A DNA stretch of 64,000 nucleotides, from positions 5,313,727-5,377,726 of the forward strand of contig CAXIPT010000007.1 of the NCBI GenBank assembly GCA_964030475.1. The letters are read 5' to 3'. A model generated the notes under the pieces. That model was not told the DNA's origin. It saw nothing but the letters and a program-made list of their open reading frames with translations, and did no database searches. The translations under genes and the position numbers were made by a program. This DNA is from Tethya wilhelma. Taxonomy: Eukaryota > Porifera > Demospongiae > Tethyida > Tethyidae. Every line of letters begins with the position of its first letter. Position 1 is the first letter of the stretch. Below, in pieces: positions 10,601 through 21,767 of this stretch.

Positions 10601-12543
10601 GTAGTCCCCACTGAGTCTGGGAGGAGCCCAATAGGAAGTCCCAGAAAGTTGGATCTACTGGCAAGGCAGCACTTTCTTCAACAATAAACTTATACTGTAA
10701 ATGTAAATACAAATCCTTAGTCTTTAGCTGGCATAAACTTATTACTGTATTATGTCAGGTAGCTATAAATACAAAAATTCTCAGGCTGGCAAACTTACAT
10801 CCTTTATGTAATCACTATCAACTGTCCACCATTTGTTGTGTGCATGTGGTCTCCAGCCAGTCTTCTTCACCATGGCATCAATGCCATTAGGGAAGATATC
10901 AGGACGAGCTGTCCAGTTCTTTACTCCACCACCTTCTCCCCAGAAATACCACCAGTCATCCAACTGGAACGATATTGAGAAACTTTATATGTACACAAAT
11001 ATTGATACTATTACTATGACTAACTTGAACATATCTAAAAGGTATTTTCTTTTCATCAGCATCCTCCTTCACAGCAACCAACAGGTCCTCATAGTTTGAG
11101 TATTTGCTACCAGTGGTGTGGTAGTAGCAAGCTCCATTGTCAGTCCAAAAGCTGTCGCAGTGTCCGAGTGTGTTCATTAGCCAGTTAAAGTGTCACATAG
11201 AATGAGTGCATGTCAGTGTTAATAATTATTAAGTCTAGAGTAAAACACTTCGAGATAATTAAGCTTAGGTTCATAGTACCTGTTAGTAAAAACAAAGGCC
11301 AACCCAAAAATTCAATGGCATTAATACATACTGTCATGATACTGAGCCTTCTAGAAGAGGATAATTTTCATACCCAAGGTAATTGAGTGTGAAGTCACTC
11401 TTTCTCAACTCTGATGTCTTTCCATAAACTCTCCTTAATACTTCACCAAAATGTCTCATACCACCAGTCACATTGGTACCACCCACTAGAATGGTACTGT
11501 ATGTATAGCCTGCAGGAATCTAAAGAAAAATAGTGTTTTAATGCACTAAATGCTATCTTGAAGGTATATGGTCTCACTGATTCAATTGAGCTCAAGGGAC
11601 CAAATGTGATGTAAGTCTTTCTAGACTGGTCATCTTCAAAGCTGTACTGGTTTGCTGACATGAAGCTGTCCATTGGAGAGAGAACTGAAGTTCTAGTCAT
11701 CTGAGAATTAAACAGTACTATTGGAAAACCTCCATCAATTTTACCTCCATACACTTTACCAGGAGCCCACTGGCCAATTGTAAAGTTGTGAACCTCTGAA
11801 GGAAAGATTGTAATACCTTACTTATACAATTGGTGAGAACCATAGATATCTATGGTGAGAACCAAATCAATTAGCCTTGTGGTAGAATTTGCTATATCAG
11901 TGTTTTGGTGACCCTTGTAATCAATGCAATATGTTTTCACTTACGTCCTCCAGTCCAAGTGCCCCAGCCTCGTTTCTCTTGGGATGAGTCATCAATCTCA
12001 AAAGATGGAAATGTGGAGAGAGTTTGCCCCCCTTCATTTGGGATGGAAGCATTAGGTAGCCCAGTTAGATAGGTGATACTGAACACTACCACAGGCTCAT
12101 CAGTGTAGTCTGTCACTTTGGTCTCTACCTTGACACCAGCTGATGTGCTGGCATCTGAGTAGGCCTCCCAAGTGAACCTAGTAGTAGTGTAGGCAGAGAA
12201 ATCAGCAAACAAGTGAGCCCCACCCCCGGATCTAAATAAAGCACACCAAATTATAAACAACTCACTTGTATGCAGTAAATTTGCCAATGATATCCATTCC
12301 AGTGTCTGAATCATGATTTACTAGTTTCAGAAGGTATTTATCTTTGTTGACTGTACTCCACCATTGGCCAGCAGCGTGAATACCCACCGGCCCGCTACTT
12401 AGCCAATCTTGTCCGGTGTGTTTGATCGTAAAAGACGGAGAACCTTCGCTGTCAAAAGCGACTGAAACGTTAACTGGGTCCAATGCAGCTACATGGTAAC
12501 TGAAAAATGTGGCCAATATAACTAGAACTTCTGATAGAATCAT
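7671..12543 (-). CDS. Secreted clan GH-D-like glycosidase-like protein, array copy 2, with internal exon duplication
   Basis: Unduplicated exons: 12266-12543, 11945-12177, 11578-11795 (exon 3), then 9208-9281, 8890-9049, 8530-8690, 8324-8444, 7671-8156 (exons 8-12). Exons 4-7 occur twice. Set b is 11374-11519, 11025-11151, 10799-10963, 10545-10694. Set a is 10188-10333, 9839-9965, 9613-9777, 9359-9508. A truncated exon 3 without an acceptor (10402-10519) sits between them. Either set alone gives an intact 772-aa protein. The sets differ in exon 4 (FYGKTLELKKSD versus VYGKTSELRKSD) and by one residue in exon 7 (PTFWDF versus PNFWDF). Signal peptide, LDDWWYFWG, VYEQDF and RVSSDY are present, so the residue before the invariant Asp is Ser. 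Function as for copy 1. The duplication could be real or a collapsed-haplotype assembly effect. Confidence 0.7.
9334..11705. repeat. Intragenic tandem duplication, unit about 1186 bp
   Basis: The unit at about 9334-10519 is repeated at about 10520-11705. Matching exon 5 and exon 6 boundaries are exactly 1186 bp apart. The junction near 10519/10520 runs from the middle of exon 3 straight into intron 7. The copies differ by scattered substitutions and indels, so the event is not brand new. Confidence 0.85.
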
Positions 12544-12595
12544 CTTCGATATTGTTTACGTAGCTAGCCGCTAAGAAAGATCTGTGGTCTAGATC

Positions 12596-12607
12596 TACGC
12601 ATGCGCA
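12596..12607. promoter_or_regulatory. NRF-1-like palindrome before copy 2
   Basis: tacgcatgcgca, 53 bp upstream of the start codon at 12543; identical to the element before copies 1, 3 and 4. A second GC-rich stretch (tgcgcgcaa) follows within 20 bp. Confidence 0.6.
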
Positions 12608-12732
12608 GAAATTTATGCGCGCAACCATTCTCAGTATTTTGAGCATTTTCGTGATGAAAATTTTAACTTGAACACAACAATAAAACAGTCATAAGTCTTA
12701 AAACAAGGTGTCCCCCAGCACAATACCATCAT

Positions 12733-15700
12733 TTAAGTACAGGTTCCTGGTGGCATTTTCAGAGTACTGAATCCATCCTCACCAATAGTACAATCCACGT
12801 CCACTCTCTTTTTTGTGGACTTCTCGTAAAACGTAACTGTCACTTTCTCCTCAGGCATTCCTCTCAGGATAAAGGTATAGTTTCCACTTTCGCTCATGAT
12901 TTGAAGAAAACGGGCTTCAGAAACTGACACAATCTTGTTCAGCTCACCAAGAAGAGCCCAACCATTGTCAAAGTATGGTGCCAATGTCCATGCTTGGAAG
13001 TCACTTTCTTCACATTTTGGGACAGTGATTTTATCACCTGATCCAATGTCTGCAGCTTGTCCAAGTTTTCCATCCAGTGTGTATTCGAATGCGACTAGAG
13101 GAGGGACTGATGACATGGGGAATGTGGAATGGGAGGGGAAGAGCTCAGTGAGAGAGAGATCATAGTCACTTTCTAGTTCGGCAGCCAATAAAAAGTACCA
13201 TGTGTAAGTTTCGTCAATCTGCGGATAAAGCCAAAAAATTTATACTATAGTTCATGAAAGATTGCTACACACCATATATGATGATATCATGATAACTATT
13301 CTACATGCACACCTCAGTATAAGCTACAGTCATTTTGCCATTTGGTCCACCAGTTCCAAAAGCACGGTATAGCATAGTCGAATCAAGACTCATTGCAGGA
13401 TGGGTAGGTTGTAGTAATCGACCATCAGCCATGCTAAACAATAAGAAAAAATCACTTGGTGACTGTTTATAAATACATTTCAATCTCTCTCTTGCTTTGC
13501 TCTCACCAAGTGGCCATGATGAGTGATGCATTTGCTGTTCCAACCTGGTCACTGGGACCAACTGGACCCCCACTGTGAACTGCCACATAGGCCTCTAGTT
13601 CTGGATAGCTTTCGGTCATTTGAGCAAACTTGCGACAATCAGGTTGATTAGGACTTGTACGAAAGTTCTGTATCAAAGGGAAAAAAATAGTAGAAAAAAG
13701 TTCAATCTACTAGTTATCCATGGTAAGAAATATTGTCTATATGTTAAACAGTTTGGCTTACATCCTTAAAGGCACTTAGTCCAACAGCATGTGCAAGAAT
13801 GGTTGAGTCTCCAATGGCCCACTGTGAGTTACTGGGTTGATAGTCTCTACTGACCCTAATCTGAGTGACTGCAGGGATCTCCAAACTCTGCATCAGATGA
13901 CGAGGATAAGACATGCAATACCTGTAAATACACAATTTGACAAAACAGTAAGGACATTTTCAACACTATAATTTACATGCTAGTTCTTTTGCTTAGAACT
14001 TGCAAAGATAAAGCTATGAGGTGGAGCAAAAGCAACAGTCAATAATATAAACTATTTAAAAAAATTAGGCTTTTACTGGATTGTTATTCCATGGCGTTGA
14101 GCTGCCTCTCCCATCTGTTTAAGCCACATTCCACCAAGATTGAGAGTAGTCTGAACACAACCAAAAGGCATTGCAAGTATACTAATAACACAATAGAATA
14201 CATACATGTAGTGTACTTTACTTTCAATGCATTCATCTTCCCATACTCTGTAAGCAGAAAGTCTTGTTCATAGACTAGTAGTCCCCACTGAGTCTGGGAG
14301 GAGCCCAATAGGAAATCCCAAAAATTTGGATCCACTGGCAAAGCAGCATTTTTTTCGACAATAAACTTATACTGCATAGTTTAAGTGCATACCAAATCAT
14401 CAGGCTGGTAAATTGTGATGTCATAAAATAAATTATGCTCAATCTTACATCTTTTATGTAGTCACAATCAACTGTCCACCATTTGTTGTGTGCATGTGGT
14501 CTCCAACCAGTCTTCTTCACCACACTGTCAATTCCATTAGGAAAGATCTCAGGACGAGCTGTCCAGTTCTTTACTCCACCACCTTCTCCCCAGAAATACC
14601 ACCAGTCATCCAACTGCAAGGATATTGAGAAATTCACTATAATTAATGATATAATTATGTATATACACAAAACTAATATACTCATGCATGATAATAGACT
14701 AACTTGAACATATCTGAAAGGTATTTTCTTCTTATCAGCATCCTCCTTCACAGCAACCAACAGGTCTTCATAGTTTGAGTATTTACTACCAGTCGTGTGG
14801 TAGTAGCAAGCTCCATTGTCAGTCCAAAAGCTGTTGCAGTGCGTGAGTGTGTTCATAAGTTGGTAGTACTTGGTACATTTAGTTTGTGTACATAAAATCT
14901 AGCCTCATTCCCAGGCATTCCATAATAAATTAAAGGGAAAGCCTAGGAACGAGGCTACACAAAATCATGTTCATGTCAATGATAATAAAGTAAAGAATAA
15001 TTGTTGATAAAATTTTATGGCAACATTACAAACAGAATTTACAAAATGGGGATAGTATTTCATACCCAAGGTAGTTGAGAGTGAAGTCACTCTTTCTCAA
15101 CTCAGATGTCTTTCCATAAAATCTCCTCAAAAGCTCTCCAAAGTGTCTCATACCACCAGTCACATTGTTACCACCCACTAGAATGGTACTGTATGTGTAG
15201 CCTGCAGGAATCTTTAATGACCAAGAAAATAGGTAATCCATGCAGTGTAAATTAACAAGACAAATTATTGATAAAGTTCTCACTGATTCAATGGAGCTCA
15301 AGGGACCAAATGTGATGTATGTCTTTCCAGACTGGTCATCTTTGAAGCTGTACTGGTTGGTTGACATGAAGGTGTTCATGGGAGAAAGAACTGAAGTTCT
15401 AGTCATCTTAGAATCAAACAACACTATTGGAAAACCTCCATCAGCTTCACCCCCATACACTTTACCAGGAGTCCACTGGCCAATTGTTAGGTTGCGAACC
15501 TCTGGAAAAAAGATTGAAAGAGCTTGCAATTGGTGAGCCATACCAATACTCAATACTGAGAAGTATTTGCAATAATTGTACGTGACCCTTGAAATCAATG
15601 CATCATGTATTCACTCACGTCCTCCATCCCAAGTGGCCCAGCCTCGCTTCTCTTGGGATGAGTCGTCAATGGAAAAGGAGGGAAATGTGGAGAGAGTCTC

Positions 15701-16198
15701 CCCCTCTTTGTTAGGGATGGAAGCATTAGGCAGCCCAGTAAGGTAGGTGATACTGAACACTACCACAGGCTCATCAGTGTACTCTATCACTTTGGTCTCT
15801 ACCTTGACACCAGCTGATGTGCTGGCATCTGAGTAGGCCTCCCAGGTGAACCTGTGCTGTGCAAAAGTGAGCCCCACCCACCAGCTCTAAATAAAGCACA
15901 CCAACTTATAAACAACTCACTTGTATGCAGTAAATTTGCCAATGGTATCCATTCCAGTGTCTGAATCATGGTCCGTTAGTTTCAGTAGGTACTTATCCTT
16001 GTTAGTTGTATTCCACCATTGGCCGGCAGCGTGAATACCCACCGGGCCACTACTTAGCCAGTCCTGTCCGGTGTGTTTGACCGTGAAAGATGGCGAACCT
16101 TCGCTATCAAAAGCCACTGAAATGGTAGCTGGATCAAACGCAGCTACATAGTAGCTGAAAAATGTGGCCAATATAACCAGAACTTGTGATAGAATCAT
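12733..16198 (-). CDS. Secreted clan GH-D-like glycosidase-like protein, array copy 3
   Basis: Twelve exons: 15921-16198, 15619-15851, 15284-15501, 15066-15211, 14704-14830, 14449-14613, 14222-14371, 14077-14150, 13762-13921, 13507-13667, 13313-13433, 12733-13218. All phases agree and the product is 772 aa. An ATG three codons upstream (16207) is also possible; 16198 (MILSQV) aligns with the starts of copies 1 and 2. It has a signal peptide, LDDWWYFWG at the exon 5/6 joint, VYEQDFL in exon 7 and RVSRDY in exon 9. In the last of these the residue before the invariant Asp is Arg, unlike copies 1 and 5 (Asp) and copies 2 and 4 (Ser). No break is seen. This is the cleanest intact member together with copy 1. 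Confidence 0.78.
14900..14957. mobile_element. MITE-like element, TAGCCTC/GAGGCTA family, copy 2
   Basis: Short inverted-repeat element in intron 4 of array copy 3 (tagcctcattcccaggcatt ... gcctaggaacgaggcta). It is flanked by 9-bp near-identical direct repeats, cataaaatc on the left and cacaaaatc on the right, consistent with a target-site duplication. Confidence 0.75.
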
Positions 16199-16236
16199 CT
16201 TTGACATTGTTATACGTAGCTAGTAAGTCTTTGGTC

Positions 16237-16248
16237 TACGCATGCGCA
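16237..16248. promoter_or_regulatory. NRF-1-like palindrome before copy 3
   Basis: tacgcatgcgca, 39 bp upstream of the start at 16198, followed by acacgcgcaaa. Conserved with the other array promoters. Confidence 0.6.
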
Positions 16249-16382
16249 GAAATTTACACGCGCAAACGCTCTGCGCTCTATTAACCTTTCAAAATTTCAA
16301 ATTGAACACAACTTCAAAACAATTTGTATAAAGTATTTGGAAAGATCCAATTTTCCTGTAGCTCCCATCAAAATACCACAAG

Positions 16383-19300
16383 TTAAGTACAGGTTCCTGG
16401 TGGCATTTTCAGAGTACTGAATCCACTCTCCCCAATAGTGCAATCAACGTCCACTCTCTTCTTTGTGGACTTCTCGTAAAATGTAATTGTCACTTTCTCC
16501 TCAGGCATACCTCTCAGGATAAAGGTATAGTTTCCACTTTCACTCATGATTTGAAGAAAACGGGCTTCAGAAACTGACACAATCTTGTTCAGCTCACCAA
16601 GAAGAGCCCAACCATTGTCAAAGTATGGTGCCAATGTCCATGCTTGGAAGTCACTTTTTTCACATTTTGGAACTATGATTTTATCACCTGATCCAATGTC
16701 TGCAGTTTTTCCAAGTTTTCCATCCAGTGTGTATTTGAATGCAACTAGAGGAGGGACTGATGACATGGGGAATGTGGAATGGGAGGGGAAGAGCTCAGTG
16801 AGAGAGAGATCATAGTCACTTTCTAGTTCGGCAGCCAATAAAAAGTACCATGTGTAAGTTTCATCAATCTGAAGATCAACAATAAATTAAAAAACAAGTA
16901 TTTCAAAGTTTAAAAAACAAATAGTAATGGATTACTACGACTGTGCGGATATTCACACACATATATACCTCAGTATAAGCTACAGTCACTTTGCCATTTG
17001 GTCCACCACTTCCAAAAGCACGGTAGAGCACAGTTGAATCAAGACTCATTGCAGGATGGGTAGGTTGTAGTAATCGACCATCAGCCATGCTAAAACAATA
17101 ACAAACAAATCATTTACAAAGAATGTTAATGCTCTTACTTTCTCTCACCAACTGGTCATGATAAGTGTGGCATTGGCTGTCCCAACCTGATCACTGGGGC
17201 CTACTGGACCCCCACTGAGAGCTGCCACATATATCTCTAGTTCTGGATAGTGTTCTGTCATTTCATGTCTCTTTACACAATTAGGTTGATTAGGACTTGT
17301 ACGAAAGTTCTGTAGCAAGAGAAAATTCTATCCGGATTCTGGCACTGGTTGAACCGTTGAAGTAATACATGGTATTTAGGTTTAACTTACATCCTTAAAA
17401 GCACTTAGTCCAACAGCATGTGCTAGAATGGTTGAGTCTCCAATGTTCCATTGTGAGCTGCTGGGTTGATAGTCTGAGCTGACCCTAATCTGGGTGACTG
17501 CAGGGATCTCCACACTCTGCATTAGATGGCGGGGATAAGACATACAATACCTGCAAGGATGCAGACATATGAAATGACAAAACTGCAAGCACATTGTTGA
17601 CATTGGCCATGCAGAGCTTTTAGTTTCAGTCTATTGAACTATAGATCTTCCTTTTGGATAAAGATGGTATAATAATAAGTTTTAGCAGTAAATTAAGCTT
17701 TTACTGGATGGTTATTCCATAGCGTTGTGCTGCCTCTCCCATCTGTTTAAGCCACATTCCACCAAGGTTGAGAGTAGTCTAAACATAATGATGTATGACA
17801 TTGTCACAATAATAAAGTGTATGAATATAACTATTACTTCGTTACCTTTAAAGCATCCATCTTTTGGTATTCTGTGGACAGCCAGTCTTGTTCGTAGACT
17901 AGTAGTCCCCACTGAGTCTGAGAGGAGCCCATCAGGAAGTCCCAGAAAGTTGGATCCACTGGTAAGGCAGCATTTTTCTCAACGATAAATTTATACTATA
18001 CAATTTATGTATGTATGTGAAAAGTTACTAAGACAGGTTGTAAATGCTCAAACTTACATCCTTTATGTAGTCACTATCAACTGACCACCATCTGTTGTGT
18101 GCATGTGGTCTCCAACCAGTCTTCTTCACCATGGCATCAATGCCATTAGGGAAGATGTCAGGACGAGCTGTCCAGTTCTTTACTCCATCACCTTCTCCTT
18201 TAAAATACCACCAGGAGTCCAACTGAAAGGATTTTGATCAGTAAAATTCATTGGCTTGTATATGCAGATCTTGGTACAATGACTAACTTGAACGTATCTG
18301 AAAGGTATTTTCTTTTTATCAGCATCCTCTTTTGCAGCAACCAACACATCTTCATAGTTTGAGTAGTTACCAGTGGAGTAGTGGTAGCATCCTCCATTAT
18401 CAGTCCAGAAGCTGTTACAGTGTGTGAACGTACATGTTCATAAATGAACACATCAGGTGTGTAGTAGCTACACAGCATATGAGTGTCAATGTTGATACAG
18501 AAAAACTTCAGGCTGGATCCTCTGATAGAAAATCCTTGATACAACAATACAAAGTTGAAACAGAACCTCCAAAAAGAAGATGATGTTTCTTACCCAAGGT
18601 AATTGATGGTGAAGTCACTCTTTCTCAACTCAGATGTCTTTCCGTAAACCTTCCTCAAGACCTCTCCAAAGTGTCTCATACCACCAGTCACATTGTTACC
18701 ACCCACTAGAATGGTACTGTATGTGTAGCCTGCAGGAATCTATAAAAAGAATAGTTTTAATACACTAAATGCTATAAGTTATGGTCTCACTGATTCAATG
18801 GAGCTCATAGGACCAAATGTGATGTAACTTTTTCCAGATTTATCATCTTTGAAGCTGTACTGGTTGGCTGACATGAAAGTGTCCATGGGAGAGAGAACTG
18901 AAGTTCTAGTCATCTGAGAATCAAAGAGCACTATTGGAAAACCTCCATCAGCTGCACCTCCAAACACTTTACCAGGAGTCCACTGGCCAATCATAAAATT
19001 CCCAACCTCTGCAAAAAAAAGATTGAAAAGAGCTTGGTTAGATACGTACTGATGGAACTGAGAGTACAAAAAAACAAGTCATTGTAAGTAAGACCCTTGC
19101 AATCAAAGTATCATGTATTTACTTACGTCCTCCAACCCATGTGGCCCAGCCTCGTTTCTCTTGGGATGAGTCATCAATCTCAAAAGAGGGAAATGTGGAG
19201 AGGGTCTGCCCCCCTTCATTTGGGATGGAAGCATTAGGTAACCCAGTTAGATAGGTGATACTGAACACTACCACAGGCTCATCAGTGTAGTCTGTCACTT

Positions 19301-19730
19301 TGGTCTCTACCTTGACACCAGCTGATGTGCTGGCATCTGAGTAGGCCTCCCAAGTGAACCTAGTAGCAGTGTAGGCAGAGAAATCAGCAAGCAAGTGAGC
19401 CCCACCCACCTTTTCTAAATAAAGCACACCACTTATGACTCACTTGTATGCTGTAAATTTGCCAATGATATCCATTCCGTTGTCAGAATCATGATCCATT
19501 AGCTTCAGTAGGTACTTTTCCTTGTTGGCTGTACTCCACCATTGGCCGGCAGCGTGAATACCTACCGGGCCACTACTTAGCCAGTCCTGTCCAGTGTGTT
19601 TGACCGTGAAAGATGGCGAGCCTTCGCTGTCAAAAGCCACTGAAATGGTAGCTGGATCAAACGCAGCCACATGGCAGCTGAAAACTGTGATCAAAATAAC
19701 CCAAATTTGTGATACACTATCCACAGTCAT
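16383..19730 (-). CDS. Secreted clan GH-D-like glycosidase-like protein, array copy 4, frameshift in exon 10
   Basis: Exons: 19444-19730, 19127-19359, 18791-19008, 18594-18739, 18288-18411, 18058-18222, 17846-17995, 17705-17778, 17391-17550, 17149-17310, 16969-17089, 16383-16868. All have consensus splice sites. Exon 10 is 162 nt where the other copies have 161. An extra T near 17281 (CCTAATTTGTG against CCTGATTGTC) shifts the frame and brings TGA within about 15 bases. Without that base the protein would be about 774 aa. It has a signal peptide (different N-terminus, MTVDSVSQIW), LDSWWYFKG, VYEQDW and RVSSDY. Exon 5 lacks one codon (TGNYSNYED). The rest of the frame is open and conserved, so this is either a very young pseudogene or a sequencing error. 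Confidence 0.65.
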
Positions 19731-19759
19731 TTTGGGTAATCAGAACACTTGTGAAAGTT

Positions 19760-19771
19760 TACGCATGCGCA
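19760..19771. promoter_or_regulatory. NRF-1-like palindrome before copy 4
   Basis: tacgcatgcgca, 30 bp upstream of the start at 19730, followed by ttatgcgcgggaa. Confidence 0.6.
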
Positions 19772-20379
19772 ATAACCTTATGCGCGGGAACCTATATCCA
19801 ACTTTCAAGAAACAGCCAAGCATCATCAGGAAGATACCAAAGAGAAAACAGACTCTATGAAGCTGCTACTCTTGAAAGTAACAGCTAGAGTTCCCTTGCC
19901 ACAGTCACAGTTTCGACCTCATGGACGGTCGGTCAGTGATGACCCTTGCCAACTGATGCAGTCCCTGACTACCTCAGGCTGGTAATTTCCATTACTAGTT
20001 CTTCAGTCTCCCTAACTGAACTGTGCATGACATAGTCAGCAGTAGCAAAACGAGGAGCCAAATATTTGCAGGCAGATAATCATATCTAGTCAGTAAGTGA
20101 TGCTCACATTTTTTAGGAGCCTCCGATACATGTGTTTATTTTAAGGTATCAGCATTAATATCAGCTGGCTGATAACTATATGTATATATATATATATATA
20201 TATAAAATTTAAAGTTCAAACCTATAGGCCAGCCTGGGAATACCCTTTTTAAAGTCTAGTGTATATCCTGAGCATAGCAGGATGAGGTATGAGTTAGTAT
20301 AATCCTACAATACAACCACTGCTTAAATTTGGTACTCTATTTATTATCCATGGTGACTGGTAATAAATATTATATCGTA

Positions 20380-20586
20380 TAGCCGGAAATATTGACGGGG
20401 ATTTTAATTTGACAGTTTGACGGTCAAAGTCCAAATCGTCAAATTTAAATCCGCCAATATTTTGGGCGCCGTATGTGAATGTATTGTGCGCATGTGCAAA
20501 TCGTCAGATTTAAATTCGTCAATATTTTTATTTTACGTTCTGCGGAGCAAACCGTCAAATTTTTTGACCGTCAATATTTCAGGCTA
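20380..20586. mobile_element. MITE-like element with TAGCC(T/G)GAAATATTGACGG ends
   Basis: The left end tagccggaaatattgacgg is the near-perfect reverse complement of the right end ccgtcaatatttcaggcta. The interior carries further gacggt/accgtc and cgtcaaattt/aaatttgacg pairs, so the whole 207 bp could fold. No open frame. The ends share TAGCC with the smaller family at 3781/14900/45564/48074 but are otherwise different. Confidence 0.6.
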
Positions 20587-21119
20587 TAATAATAATATTA
20601 TGGTAGTCTAGTTTCTCATATGTTCAAATTAGCACAAAAACAACTGGGTATACTCACTATTGAAATGATTTCTGATAGCACTGACTATTACTCTTTTTAA
20701 TTAAAACTTGTATACCAGAATTATCATTAGCCCGGTGAGTAGCCCCCCCCTGTACAAATCCAGTATATCCCATCGGTTCACACTATATATACCCTAACAT
20801 GAACCAGTATATATATTGGGTATGGCATGGTAATATCATGCAAAACAAAAATAACATAACATACTTATGAATAGCTGGTTCACTGGTTCAATGCTGGTGC
20901 ACACTGAATGTCAATTCATGCAGAAAGAGCCTTTCATTTAGTGTCTTGCAATACTTTAGTAGGTAGACAAAACAAAGTCCAAATGCATTAATTTTTCTCC
21001 TTCTTGTATACTTACACACATGCACCCAAACATATTATTATGTTCAGCCACATCATGATCGGTGGCAGCATATATTGCTGGATTCTATACCATCATGAAT
21101 CATTTGGACCACGCACCAA

Positions 21120-21767
21120 GATTCTATCAACACGACATTTAGAATCATCACAAAAAGGACTCTGAGAGGTGTAAAGAAATCAATAATGTATTATTATGAC
21201 GCTCTCCAGTAGTCTCCATCGTCAATGACAATGAAAAGGTATTAGGTATTGTAGTTCAAAAATATAAACTACATGTAAACACACGCACAATTCAGTGGGC
21301 ATGTGACACATATATACATGTAATATGCATGTGACATCTGAATTCAGCTTGGCTATATATATCTTTTTTTTTTTTTGCTTTTCTGTTTCATATACTTCTC
21401 TTTGTCTGGCTACTTTTGTAAGCATTTTTCATGGACTAGGCATAATGGGGACACCAAGTTAAAAAAAGCAAGTGTTTGTGGCATACCTCCCAGTCACTTG
21501 GAACGCGCCATGTACCTAGCTACTTCTAGTTACACACGTACCTCAAATTAAAACAATTGGAACATTATCAAATTGTTACACAATAATTGTGTTGAATCAC
21601 TAGCTCAATTGTTAACAACATGCTACATACAAATTACTCAGTATGATTCACTTCGAGTCCTATGTGCGACTATATAGTACAATCGAGTTTATCATTATCT
21701 ACAATTCAATCTACGTGCAGTCTATATTATATCAGTCACGATTGTATACCCTATCTTGGAAGGGCAA
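21120..21767. repeat. Duplicated 3' flank of the copper-oxidase genes
   Basis: The sequence around 21150-21640 (for example gacgctctccagtagtctcc and ggactaggcataatggggac) recurs at about 24960-25450 and in part at 28970-29340. The oxidase genes were therefore duplicated together with their 3' flanks. Confidence 0.75.

Larger units (their letters stand above)
19772..21767. other. Intergenic region between the glycosidase-like and copper-oxidase arrays
   Basis: No convincing exon. It contains the inverted-repeat element at 20380-20586, a short (TA)n run near 20187-20203, and the start of the flank block shared with the oxidase genes (from about 21120, repeated near 24955). Confidence 0.6.
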
